Below are positions 1 through 5,438 of a DNA stretch of 8,109 bases, one piece after another. The stretch is from CAZAGT01 sp964484515 (GTDB lineage Bacteria; Desulfobacterota; DSM-4660; Desulfatiglandales; HGW-15): positions 1 through 8,109 of the forward strand of contig CAZAGT010000235.1 in NCBI GenBank assembly GCA_964484515.1, in the 5' to 3' direction. Made by a program: the position numbers and the translations under genes. The notes beneath the pieces are model-generated. The model saw only the letters and a program-made list of their open reading frames with translations. It was not told the DNA's origin and searched no databases. Position 1 is the stretch's first letter. Every line of letters begins with the position of its first letter.

Positions 1-44
1 TACGCCCTAACCAGTCGGGAAAGCCGATGATACCGCATCTTCTG

Positions 45-124
45 CGTTGCCAAGGATTTGCAGTAGGCTACTACGGCTGCACCCTCGGCGCCTTGAATCT
101 GCAGCATCCTCGACTTTTGCAACG
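45..124. repeat. Imperfect palindromic extragenic element upstream of the corrinoid gene
   Basis: Nested inverted pairs are visible: CGTTGC (45-50) with GCAACG (119-124), AGGAT (53-57) with ATCCT (106-110), and TGCAG (59-63) with CTGCA (99-103). A smaller GTAG/CTAC pair sits in the centre. Together they form an imperfect stem about 80 nt long. It resembles dispersed extragenic palindromes common between genes of Desulfobacterota, but I cannot show other copies in this window. No convincing promoter or open frame was seen in 1-167, so the first gene may be transcribed from further upstream. Confidence 0.45.
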
Positions 125-167
125 TTAGGGTTATGTCGTCACAAGGCTCAACGGGCAAGGAGGAGAA

Positions 168-806
168 ATGGTCAACTTTGATGAGCTGAGTCAGGCGATT
201 ATTGCGGGAGATACCGACGCGAGCTTCGAGTTGACGAAGCAGGCGCTGGCCGCCGAGATCCCGGCTGCTGAGATCTTAGGGCAGGGCCTCATCCCGGGCC
301 TCAGGAGGGTCGGAGACCTATTTGAGAGTGGTGAGTATTTCCTCCCTGAATTGATCGTTTCGGGCGATGCGGCCGCGCGGGCATTGGAGGTGCTCGAACC
401 GGTCCTACGTCAGAAGGGGTCTCCCTATATGGGCAGATTCCTGATTGGCACGGTCAAGGGGGATATTCATGACCTCGGCAAGAATATCGTCACCATGATG
501 TTAAGAGGGAACGGGTGGGACGTGACGGACTTGGGCGTTGATGTGTCCCCGGAGGATTTTTGTTCGGCCGCAGCCCAAGGTGATTATGACATCATCGGGC
601 TTTCATCCCTGTTGACAATGACCATGCCCAAGGTGGCCGAAACGATCACGGCCTTGGAGGCCGCTGGTCTCAGGGACAAGGCCAAGATCATGGTTGGCGG
701 CGCGCCCACCACTCCGGCATGGGCCGAGGAGATTGGCGCCGATGCCCATGCCAAAGACGGCCCCACAGCGGCCCTCGTAGCGGCAAAGCTTATTGGTAAG
801 AGTTAG
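168..806 (+). CDS. Methyltransferase cognate corrinoid protein (B12-binding, MtaC/MtbC/MtvC type)
   Basis: This 212-residue cytoplasmic corrinoid protein carries a methyl group on cobalt between two methyltransferases. Residues 1 to about 85 form the helical cap typical of the family, including the FLPELIVSGDAA stretch at 58-69. Residues about 88-212 are the Rossmann-like B12 domain. The base-off/His-on signature D-x-H-x-x-G is D99, H101 and G104, with cobalt-ligand His101; the S-x-L motif is S146-L148 and the GG motif is G177-G178. The length is normal for the family. A strong Shine-Dalgarno sequence (AAGGAGG, 157-163) lies just before the ATG. The next gene encodes a UroD/MtaA-like methyltransferase, which fits a methyl-transfer pair. 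The substrate (methanol, methylamine, methoxylated aromatic or other) cannot be read from this protein. No cobalamin riboswitch was recognised upstream. Confidence 0.93.
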   Translation: MVNFDELSQAIIAGDTDASFELTKQALAAEIPAAEILGQGLIPGLRRVGDLFESGEYFLPELIVSGDAAARALEVLEPVLRQKGSPYMGRFLIGTVKGDIHDLGKNIVTMMLRGNGWDVTDLGVDVSPEDFCSAAAQGDYDIIGLSSLLTMTMPKVAETITALEAAGLRDKAKIMVGGAPTTPAWAEEIGADAHAKDGPTAALVAAKLIGKS

Positions 807-820
807 GGTTCCAATCCCGT

Positions 821-840
821 CTGTCAAAGACAGTATTTTC
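821..840 (+). terminator. Weak candidate intrinsic terminator after the corrinoid gene
   Basis: A short hairpin, CTGTC (821-825) AAA GACAG (829-833), is followed directly by TATTTTC. It begins 14 nt after the stop codon of the corrinoid gene. The stem is only 5 bp, so it would terminate poorly or only partly, and the downstream methyltransferase could still be reached by read-through. Confidence 0.35.
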
Positions 841-1030
841 ACCACAGAGACACAGAGAAAGCCCTTTATCTTTGATGCATCATGGAAAATACCTTACTAA
901 TCTACGGTCTTGTAAAATGAACCCTAGAAAACCGTGGCGTCTATTTGATTTGAGGCGTTCTTTTCGTCCATCGGTCTCTCCCGATGGACGAAAAAAGGAT
1001 TTTTCCTCTGTGTCCTCCGTGCCTCCGTGA
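839..1030. mobile_element. Palindromic MITE-like element between the methyltransferase genes
   Basis: The left end (from 839, TCACCACAGAGACACAGAG) and the right end (1005-1030) are related inverted repeats. Read on the reverse strand the right end starts TCACGGAGGCACGGAGG and continues ACACAGAGG. About 150 bp between them hold no open frame and a perfect 14-bp hairpin. CACAGAG-type terminal repeats of this kind recur in intergenic DNA of Desulfobacterota. There is no transposase, so if mobile it is non-autonomous. It lies between two genes expected to work together, so it may have split an older operon. No target-site duplication was identified. Confidence 0.5.
961..994. other. Perfect 14-bp hairpin inside the palindromic element
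   Basis: TTTTCGTCCATCGG (961-974) and its exact reverse complement (981-994) flank the six-base loop TCTCTC. The stem starts with T-run/A-run pairs, so it has A- or U-tracts on both strands and could act as a bidirectional terminator. On the forward strand the T run ATTTTT follows six bases after the stem. It could equally be the structural core of the repeat element. Confidence 0.6.
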
Positions 1031-1063
1031 TGAGTCTGATTTTAAGGGAAGCGGATCGTAGGG

Positions 1064-1235
1064 AAGTGACTAAAACTGGAAGTGAGCTAACGTGAACTAA
1101 AGTTGTAAAGAGAGGCCCAAGGCGCAAGCAAAATGTCCCAAGGCCTGAGGCAAAAGGAAAAAGACCTCCAGCCTCAAACACCTCCAAAGGCGGGTAAACC
1201 TCTAACTTCAGACCGCAGAATACTCGGAGAAAGAT
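1064..1235. repeat. Degenerate short tandem repeats before the methyltransferase gene
   Basis: Three imperfect copies of a GTGAnCTAAA-like unit lie at 1064-1103: AAGTGACTAAAACTGG, AAGTGAGCTAACG and TGAACTAAAGT. CCCAAGGC follows twice at a 21-bp distance (1116-1123 and 1137-1144), then CCTCnA-type short units at about 1165-1205. This looks like low-complexity intergenic drift rather than coding sequence. The only functional site recognised is the GGAGA ribosome binding site at 1226-1230. Confidence 0.5.
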
Positions 1236-2297
1236 ATGAGCAGAATGACCGGCCTCGAACGGGTGATGACGACGCTCAAACACCGGGAGCCCGACACCGT
1301 TCCCCATTTTGAGCGGGTTGCCAAGCGGGTCAGGGAGGCGATCCTGCCGGGCTCCTCGGAAGAGGACTTTGTCGAGCACCTGGATCTGGACGGTCATCGG
1401 TTCATCGATCGGACCCATTCCTGGAGCTATGAGGTCGTCGATGCCTCGAAGAGGATCAGACGGGACCAGTGGGGCGGACTGGTTCGCTACACGACGGAGG
1501 ATAATCCCGTCCCCATGGAGCCGGCCGTGAAGTCGGAGCGGGATCTCGACGGCTATGACATCCCGGACCCTGATCTATCCTGGCGATACGAGTATCTGCA
1601 ACAGGTCGTGAAGCGGTTCAAGGGTGAGAGGGCCATCGTCGTGGGGGTAACCGATGTCTTTGCCCTAGGCCGGGAGAACCTCCTCGGTGACGTGGGTTAC
1701 TTTCGGGCGATGGTCAAGAACCCCGATCTGATCGAAAGGATCAATGAGATCGCTCTGGACTACCAGCTCCGTTATATCAGGAACTGCATCGAATCGGGTG
1801 TCGACATGCTCTGGATCGGCGGGGATTGGGCCATGACTGAGAAGCCCATGGTGTCCCGTAGATTCACGGAGAGGTTTCTCGCACCTCCTCTCAAAAAGCT
1901 CGTCGAATTCGCCCACAGTCGCGGAATTCCCTGCATAAAGCACACGGATGGCAATATTTGGCCTATCTATGACCTCATCCTAGACACAGGGATTGACGGC
2001 CTGCACCCGATCGATCCCATGGCGGGGATGGATATCGGCGAGGCCAAAGCCAAGTTCGGGGATAGGGTCTGCCTGTGCGGCAACGTCAGCTGCGCGTTCA
2101 GTCTGGTCTCTGGAACGCTCGAGGAGGTGCGCGAGGAGACCAAGGCGGTCATCAGGAAGGCGGGCCCCGGCGGCGGGTTCATCTGTACATCCAGCAATTC
2201 CATTCACTCCGGCGTCAACCCGGAGAATTACGTGGCTATGGTCAACGCGATCAGGGAATTCGGCCGGTATCCCCTCGATCTTGCGGGCCCGGCTTGA
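1236..2297 (+). CDS. UroD/MtaA-family corrinoid methyltransferase
   Basis: This 353-residue protein of the uroporphyrinogen decarboxylase superfamily belongs to the branch that moves methyl groups to or from corrinoid proteins. The N-terminus (MTGLERVMTTLKHREPDTVP, from residue 4) is typical of UroD-like methyltransferases, and the RQAGR-type substrate loop of true HemE is absent. The metal-site region reads KHTDGN with H236 and D238, followed by CLCGN at C279-C281 and C317 in the GGFICTSSN segment, then a GVNPEN motif. In methanogen MtaA the zinc ligands are H-x-C and a later C; here the first Cys is replaced by Asp, giving H-x-D...C. The corrinoid protein gene upstream is the likely partner. 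GGAGA at 1226-1230 supports the ATG at 1236; the ATG at 1245 (Met4) is also possible. Substrate unknown. Its stop codon abuts that of the convergent regulator. Confidence 0.88.
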   Translation: MSRMTGLERVMTTLKHREPDTVPHFERVAKRVREAILPGSSEEDFVEHLDLDGHRFIDRTHSWSYEVVDASKRIRRDQWGGLVRYTTEDNPVPMEPAVKSERDLDGYDIPDPDLSWRYEYLQQVVKRFKGERAIVVGVTDVFALGRENLLGDVGYFRAMVKNPDLIERINEIALDYQLRYIRNCIESGVDMLWIGGDWAMTEKPMVSRRFTERFLAPPLKKLVEFAHSRGIPCIKHTDGNIWPIYDLILDTGIDGLHPIDPMAGMDIGEAKAKFGDRVCLCGNVSCAFSLVSGTLEEVREETKAVIRKAGPGGGFICTSSNSIHSGVNPENYVAMVNAIREFGRYPLDLAGPA

Positions 2298-3473
2298 TCA
2301 AAGAGACTTCAGAATCTTGCAGGTCCTTTGAAAACACCTTTGTACATCAGCTTCCAGCCATTTGACCACTTCCGCAGCGTCCTTGCGGCGCATCCCATCC
2401 ACCATCCCCTCATGACATATTGCAGAGGGTTCGCGTTCGAGGTCTAGATCATCAATGGTCATGACGTAGAGATGGAGATAAGGACTAATTCGGTCCCACA
2501 GCCCTATAATGAGTTGCAGGAGCATCGGCATGTCCGCATCCTGATAGAGCGTGTGGTGAAACTCTCTGTTGATACGTAGGAATTCCTCGGCGTCAGGCGT
2601 GCCGACATACTCTTGCATCAAGGCATTCAGGCGCTCAAGGGTTTGCTCTGAGCGGACTGCGCAGGCCTCTCTTGCCGCCAGCGTCTCGAGGGTCAATCTG
2701 ATGGTCGTTATCTCTTCGAGGTCCTTCTTAGAGAGTGCCTTGACGACCTTTCCCTTCTTCTTCTGAGTGGCGACAAACCCTGTCGCCTCAAGGCGGCTAA
2801 GGGCTTCTCTCACGGGCATGGGGCTCACGTCGAGTCTCTTTGAGATTTCTGCTGCCGTCATGCGCGTTCCCGGGCGAATCCTCCCGGACACGATTGCCTG
2901 GAAGAGGGCGTCATGGACCCTCTCCTGCAATGTGGAGGTATCCAACGCGGCGACGGAGACCCTTGATTCATCCTCCTCCAAACGTTCGTCGTGCTGGCTG
3001 AGATGAGGCTCGAGGTGATATTCCCAGGTCTTGCGGAGGGTCCTTGCCCCGCGAATTCCTTCAAGCCCGGCCGCACCAAACCAGCCTGTAACCAGATGGG
3101 ACACGCTCGAGACCGTTAACGGTTTCGAGCCCTTTCTGGATTTGAACAGGTAATCATCAGGTTCGGGTCGCACCTTGGCAAGATAGGAACGAAAGGCGCG
3201 CAAAACAGGTTCGGTCATGATGGCCGCGTTCCCCTTCCGGCTCCGATCGTCCTCTTTGCCTAGGGCATCGCCTGCCTTCAGATCCAGAAGGTCTTTCACC
3301 TTCAATCCAAGCATTTCCTTCATGCGAAGACCTGTCGAGGTGGCCAGCTCGAAAAGGATAAGATCGCGTGGTTTCTGGCGCAGTACCTTTCTGATGTTCG
3401 CAATGTCTCCCGAAGATCGAATCGGTTCAATCACATGGCGTTTCATGTCCTGTTTTTCGATGGCCTGCAGCAT
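2298..3473 (-). CDS. Fusion regulator: truncated tyrosine-recombinase domain + GntR/FCD
   Basis: This single uninterrupted 391-residue frame has two parts. Residues about 13-155 resemble the catalytic domain of small tyrosine recombinases: box I TGLR with Arg50, a basic turn near K80, the DDYLFKSRKGSKPLT segment, and box II TLRKTWEYHLE with Arg147. The box II His is replaced (R144-T-L-R147), and the domain stops before the second His/Trp and the catalytic Tyr, so recombination is not expected. Residues about 180-240 are a GntR winged helix (ERVHDALFQAIVSGRIRPG, then SPMPVREALSRLEATGFV). Residues 250-385 are an FCD ligand domain with N302-x-x-x-H306 and H354; the usual last His appears to be Asp376. 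There is no ATG between Met86 and Met205, so a separate GntR product is unlikely. Met10 is an alternative start. A TTGACA promoter lies upstream. Probable targets are the divergent DUF362/LarA genes or itself. Function as a regulator is inferred. Confidence 0.88.
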   Translation of the reverse strand: MLQAIEKQDMKRHVIEPIRSSGDIANIRKVLRQKPRDLILFELATSTGLRMKEMLGLKVKDLLDLKAGDALGKEDDRSRKGNAAIMTEPVLRAFRSYLAKVRPEPDDYLFKSRKGSKPLTVSSVSHLVTGWFGAAGLEGIRGARTLRKTWEYHLEPHLSQHDERLEEDESRVSVAALDTSTLQERVHDALFQAIVSGRIRPGTRMTAAEISKRLDVSPMPVREALSRLEATGFVATQKKKGKVVKALSKKDLEEITTIRLTLETLAAREACAVRSEQTLERLNALMQEYVGTPDAEEFLRINREFHHTLYQDADMPMLLQLIIGLWDRISPYLHLYVMTIDDLDLEREPSAICHEGMVDGMRRKDAAEVVKWLEADVQRCFQRTCKILKSL

Positions 3474-3516
3474 GAGGTTTCTCTTTGGAGGCGGTCCTGA
3501 ATGATTCGAACATCGA

Positions 3517-3527
3517 GTCTCTGAGAC
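3517..3527. promoter_or_regulatory. 11-bp palindrome in the regulator leader
   Basis: GTCTC-T-GAGAC is a perfect interrupted palindrome between the proposed -10 box (about 3537) and the start codon (3473) of the recombinase-GntR gene. This is where a self-repression operator could sit. No binding can be shown from sequence alone. Confidence 0.3.
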
Positions 3528-3534
3528 GTCTTTG

Positions 3535-3563
3535 TATGTATATTAGTTGTGATTCGATGTCAA
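3535..3563 (-). promoter_or_regulatory. Sigma70-type promoter of the recombinase-GntR gene
   Basis: On the reverse strand a perfect -35 box TTGACA (3563-3558) is followed by TATACA after 15 bp (3542-3537) or TACATA after 17 bp (3540-3535). The start codon is about 60 bp downstream. The motif GTTGTGATTC lies over the -35/-10 spacer and could serve as an operator. Confidence 0.55.
3546..3558 (+). promoter_or_regulatory. Candidate GntR operator, copy 1
   Basis: GTTGTGATTC (3546-3555) recurs exactly at 3852-3861, on the other side of the divergent region. The 11-mer TTGTGATTCGA at 3548-3558 differs at one fixed position from the FadR-subfamily consensus TnGTnnnACnA. It overlaps the spacer of the regulator's own promoter, as expected for autoregulation. 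The match is short and the region AT-rich, so chance is possible. Confidence 0.35.
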
Positions 3564-3789
3564 GCTTTTCACGGACAAATCGACTTGGGTTTCCGCCTTC
3601 CTAACGAAGGGTTTGGTTGCCTATGGTGATTGGTGTCAAGTCGGGGTCGAAGGGTCTTTACAGGGATACCTTTGCGCCAAAATAGCCGCCCGGTGGCACG
3701 GATGCGTCGAGGGCTCGGGCACAGATGCTGCGGGGTAAACGCGATTCCGTTCGTGTGAGCAGGAAGTGCGGATCGAGAAATCTTTTCGC

Positions 3790-3817
3790 TTGACAATGCA
3801 GCAGGAGAGAATATAGA
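3790..3817 (+). promoter_or_regulatory. Sigma70-type promoter of the DUF362 gene
   Basis: TTGACA (3790-3795) and TATAGA (3812-3817) are 16 bp apart. This gives a start site near 3824 and a leader of about 175 nt before the ATG at 3999. The TGATTCAT pair lies just downstream of the start site, where a repressor could block elongation or promoter clearance. Confidence 0.6.
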
Positions 3818-3851
3818 AAGAAGCAAAAATAAAAGATTTTTGATTCATTTT

Positions 3852-3861
3852 GTTGTGATTC
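3852..3861 (+). promoter_or_regulatory. Candidate GntR operator, copy 2
   Basis: This is an exact copy of GTTGTGATTC, also present at 3546-3555 in the regulator promoter. It lies about 28 bp downstream of the inferred DUF362 transcription start and contains the second TGATTCAT repeat. One site at each promoter of a divergent pair suggests joint control, but only by inference. Confidence 0.3.
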
Positions 3862-3915
3862 ATGACGGTTTTTTCTTTAATTCTCTGGGTGGGCTTCAAT
3901 AAGGGTCCCGTGCGC

Positions 3916-3940
3916 CTTGTCCAGGCAACGCTGGGACAAG
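3916..3940 (+). other. Leader hairpin upstream of the DUF362 gene
   Basis: CTTGTCC (3916-3922) pairs with GGACAAG (3934-3940); a further AG/CT pair and one bulged G extend it to a 9-bp stem with loop GCAACG. It lies about 60 nt before the ATG, inside the inferred leader. No U-tract follows, so it is not an intrinsic terminator. It matches no riboswitch I know. Confidence 0.4.
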
Positions 3941-3985
3941 ATGTCCGAGACCTGTTTTGCAGTGCCACTCAAGAACCCAATTGAA

Positions 3986-3992
3986 AGGGGGA
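3986..3992 (+). promoter_or_regulatory. Ribosome binding site that sets the DUF362 start
   Basis: AGGGGGA lies 6 nt before the ATG at 3999. It favours that start over the in-frame TTG at 3957, which would put 14 extra residues before the Tat signal. Confidence 0.6.
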
Positions 3993-3998
3993 CCTAAG

Positions 3999-5171
3999 AT
4001 GAAGGAGATGGATCGCAGGAGTTTCATGAAGACCACGGGAGCAATCGCAGGTGCCATGGCGTTGGGCGGTGTGCCGGGAATCCTCAGGGCGAGGACCAAG
4101 GCAGCCGTCGCCGTCGTTAAGAGCGACATGGATCTGAGCGGGACCTGCAACTTCGACATGTCGGTCTGGGGAGATGACACGGCGAAGTCGAAGCAAAGGT
4201 TGGGGTTGATGGAGCTCACGTGGACACCGGAAAGCATGGCAGAGATTGAAAAAATGGTCAGGAAGGCGGTCAGCCTGGCCGGTGGGCTTCCGGTAAAGAA
4301 AGGGGATACGGTCCTGGTCAAACCCAACATTGTACAAGTACCGCACCTGGGGTTTTTCCTGCTGGACAAATACTCCGTGGCTCGTGCGACGGCAACGATC
4401 AGTGATCCCCGGGTAGCCTTGGTTGTGGCAAAGCTGGCCAGGGAGCAGGGTGCCAGAAAGGTTATTATTGGAGAAAGTAATGCCAGCAATTGCCACAGTT
4501 TCTGGCAGGAATGCGGTTACGAAGCGGGCGTTCGAGCCCTAAAGGATCCCGGCATAACCCTCCTTTACCTAGACGGCAGCGGTTATAAGAAGATGAAACC
4601 ACCTAAGGCCTTGTCACTCCCCACATATGAGATATTCGATGTCGTTGACAAGGTGGATTGCGTGGTCAGCGTAGCACCCATGAAGACCCATATGTGGGCC
4701 GGGACCACGATGACCATGAAGAACTTCATTGGCATACCGGCAAATGCCGTGTATGGGAGCTACAAGTCCGGTTTGCCCCATTCCAATATCGCGGATGTCA
4801 TTGTTGACCTAACGTCAATTGTCAAGGAAAGGGCAAGGTCCAATTTTGCAGTCGTAACCGGGATCAACGCCGGGGTAGGATTCGGACCGCTGATGGTGGA
4901 TGCACAAAAGGTGAATTGTATCGTCGCCGGTTCGGATTATGTCGCGGTTGACACGGTGGGAACCACGATCATGGGATTCGATGCCGCAGCGATCGGTCAC
5001 ATCAGGAAGGCCCATGAAATGGGTCTCGGGACCATGAAAGGGATTGAAGTGGTCGGCAACCGGATTTCGGATGTGCAGTTCGCCGCCAAACCGGTTCCTG
5101 AAGCCGTCAGGCAAAAGGGCGGCGAGAATACCAGTTGGGAGAGCCAAATGGGACGAAGACTGCCGACCTAG
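3999..5171 (+). CDS. Tat-exported DUF362 protein
   Basis: This is a 390-residue DUF362 protein of unknown biochemical function. The N-terminus is a clear twin-arginine signal: DRRSFMK at 5-11 (Arg6-Arg7), then the hydrophobic stretch TTGAIAGAMALGG, with likely cleavage near residues 34-37. A folded, perhaps cofactor-bearing protein would thus be exported. DUF362 hallmarks follow: VLVKPNIV (105-112), a nucleotide-fold-like segment PRVALVVAKLAREQGARKV, PMKTHMWAGTTMTMKN (227-242) and the late GSDYVAVDTVG segment (311-321). The C-terminal ferredoxin seen in some DUF362 proteins is absent. The upstream TTGACA promoter, the divergent GntR-type regulator and the LarA gene 267 bp downstream in the same direction suggest a shared pathway, although LarA has no export signal. 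Family assignment is firm; role unknown. Confidence 0.88.
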   Translation: MKEMDRRSFMKTTGAIAGAMALGGVPGILRARTKAAVAVVKSDMDLSGTCNFDMSVWGDDTAKSKQRLGLMELTWTPESMAEIEKMVRKAVSLAGGLPVKKGDTVLVKPNIVQVPHLGFFLLDKYSVARATATISDPRVALVVAKLAREQGARKVIIGESNASNCHSFWQECGYEAGVRALKDPGITLLYLDGSGYKKMKPPKALSLPTYEIFDVVDKVDCVVSVAPMKTHMWAGTTMTMKNFIGIPANAVYGSYKSGLPHSNIADVIVDLTSIVKERARSNFAVVTGINAGVGFGPLMVDAQKVNCIVAGSDYVAVDTVGTTIMGFDAAAIGHIRKAHEMGLGTMKGIEVVGNRISDVQFAAKPVPEAVRQKGGENTSWESQMGRRLPT

Positions 5172-5284
5172 GGTTTGGGTTCAGCGGTCTGATGGTTGGG
5201 GCGATTTCGAACTGACCACGCGGGAAAGAATCCTTTTCGGGTTGAACCTTCCCTTTGGTGATAGAGACGCTCAGAGGAGGGGCA

Positions 5285-5304
5285 GGGCCAATCGGGGCCG
5301 GCCC
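5285..5304 (+). terminator. Weak GC stem between the DUF362 and LarA genes
   Basis: GGGCC (5285-5289) can pair with GGCCC (5300-5304), partly overlapping the palindrome GGCCGGCC (5296-5303); CTTCTGCGTTC follows. No real U-tract is present, so termination would be partial at best. The rest of 5172-5370 holds nothing recognised. Confidence 0.2.
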
Positions 5305-5370
5305 TTCTGCGTTCAGAATATGCTTGACAATAATTGAATCCATTAATAGGGCTTTAGCCACATAGAGGTG

Positions 5371-5402
5371 TTCGCAGGAGCCAGACAATTGTTGTATAAT
5401 TG
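5371..5402 (+). promoter_or_regulatory. Promoter with overlapping inverted repeat before the LarA-family gene
   Basis: A perfect TATAAT (5395-5400) lies 38 nt before the ATG, with a partial -35 TTCGCA (5371-5376) at 18 bp. The inverted repeat CAATT (5386-5390) / AATTG (5398-5402) covers the -10 box. The 11-mer TTGTTGTATAA (5389-5399) is one position off the FadR-type consensus TnGTnnnACnA. The LarA-family gene may therefore have its own regulated promoter. Confidence 0.45.
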
Positions 5403-5424
5403 ACAGCCATTCTTTCGCTGAATC

Positions 5425-5429
5425 GGAGG
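5425..5429 (+). promoter_or_regulatory. Ribosome binding site that sets the LarA-family start
   Basis: GGAGG lies 9 nt before the ATG at 5439 and selects it over the upstream in-frame TTG at 5400, which overlaps the -10 box of the proposed promoter. Confidence 0.65.
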
Positions 5430-5438
5430 CTACCGAAA

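Larger units (their letters stand above)
3564..3998. other. Divergent intergenic region without a recognisable gene
   Basis: The stretch between the regulator promoter and the DUF362 start has only short open frames that resemble no family. About 3575-3785 is GC-richer and holds nothing recognised; it could be an eroded gene or repeat. About 3786-3870 is AT-rich with a promoter and repeated TGATTCAT motifs (3841-3848 and 3856-3863, 15 bp apart). About 3900-3998 would be a structured leader. Confidence 0.5.

Noticed and set aside
924..1418. Reverse-strand open frame of 164 codons
   Set aside because: It covers repeat DNA and the antisense of the methyltransferase start; its composition resembles no protein family.
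1236..2297. True uroporphyrinogen decarboxylase (HemE)
   Set aside because: The HemE substrate-binding N-terminal motif is missing, and the neighbouring corrinoid protein points to a methyltransferase.
1993..2331. Forward frame of 112 codons rich in Arg and Ser
   Set aside because: It is the shifted frame of a GC-rich methyltransferase gene and has the composition of a shadow frame.
2298..3473. An active integrase of a mobile element or phage
   Set aside because: The catalytic Tyr and box II His are absent, and no attachment sites or phage genes are nearby.
3569..3968. Overlapping reverse-strand frames of 85 and 110 codons in the divergent region
   Set aside because: No ribosome binding site, no recognisable domain, and they run through promoter and hairpin sequences.
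3961..3969. AGTGCCACT as a cobalamin riboswitch B12 box
   Set aside because: Only a partial match to the box, no surrounding riboswitch architecture, and the downstream gene has no cobalamin link.
5324..5349. TTGACA at 5324-5329 as the LarA-gene promoter
   Set aside because: No acceptable -10 box lies 16-18 bp downstream; TATAAT at 5395-5400 is a better choice.
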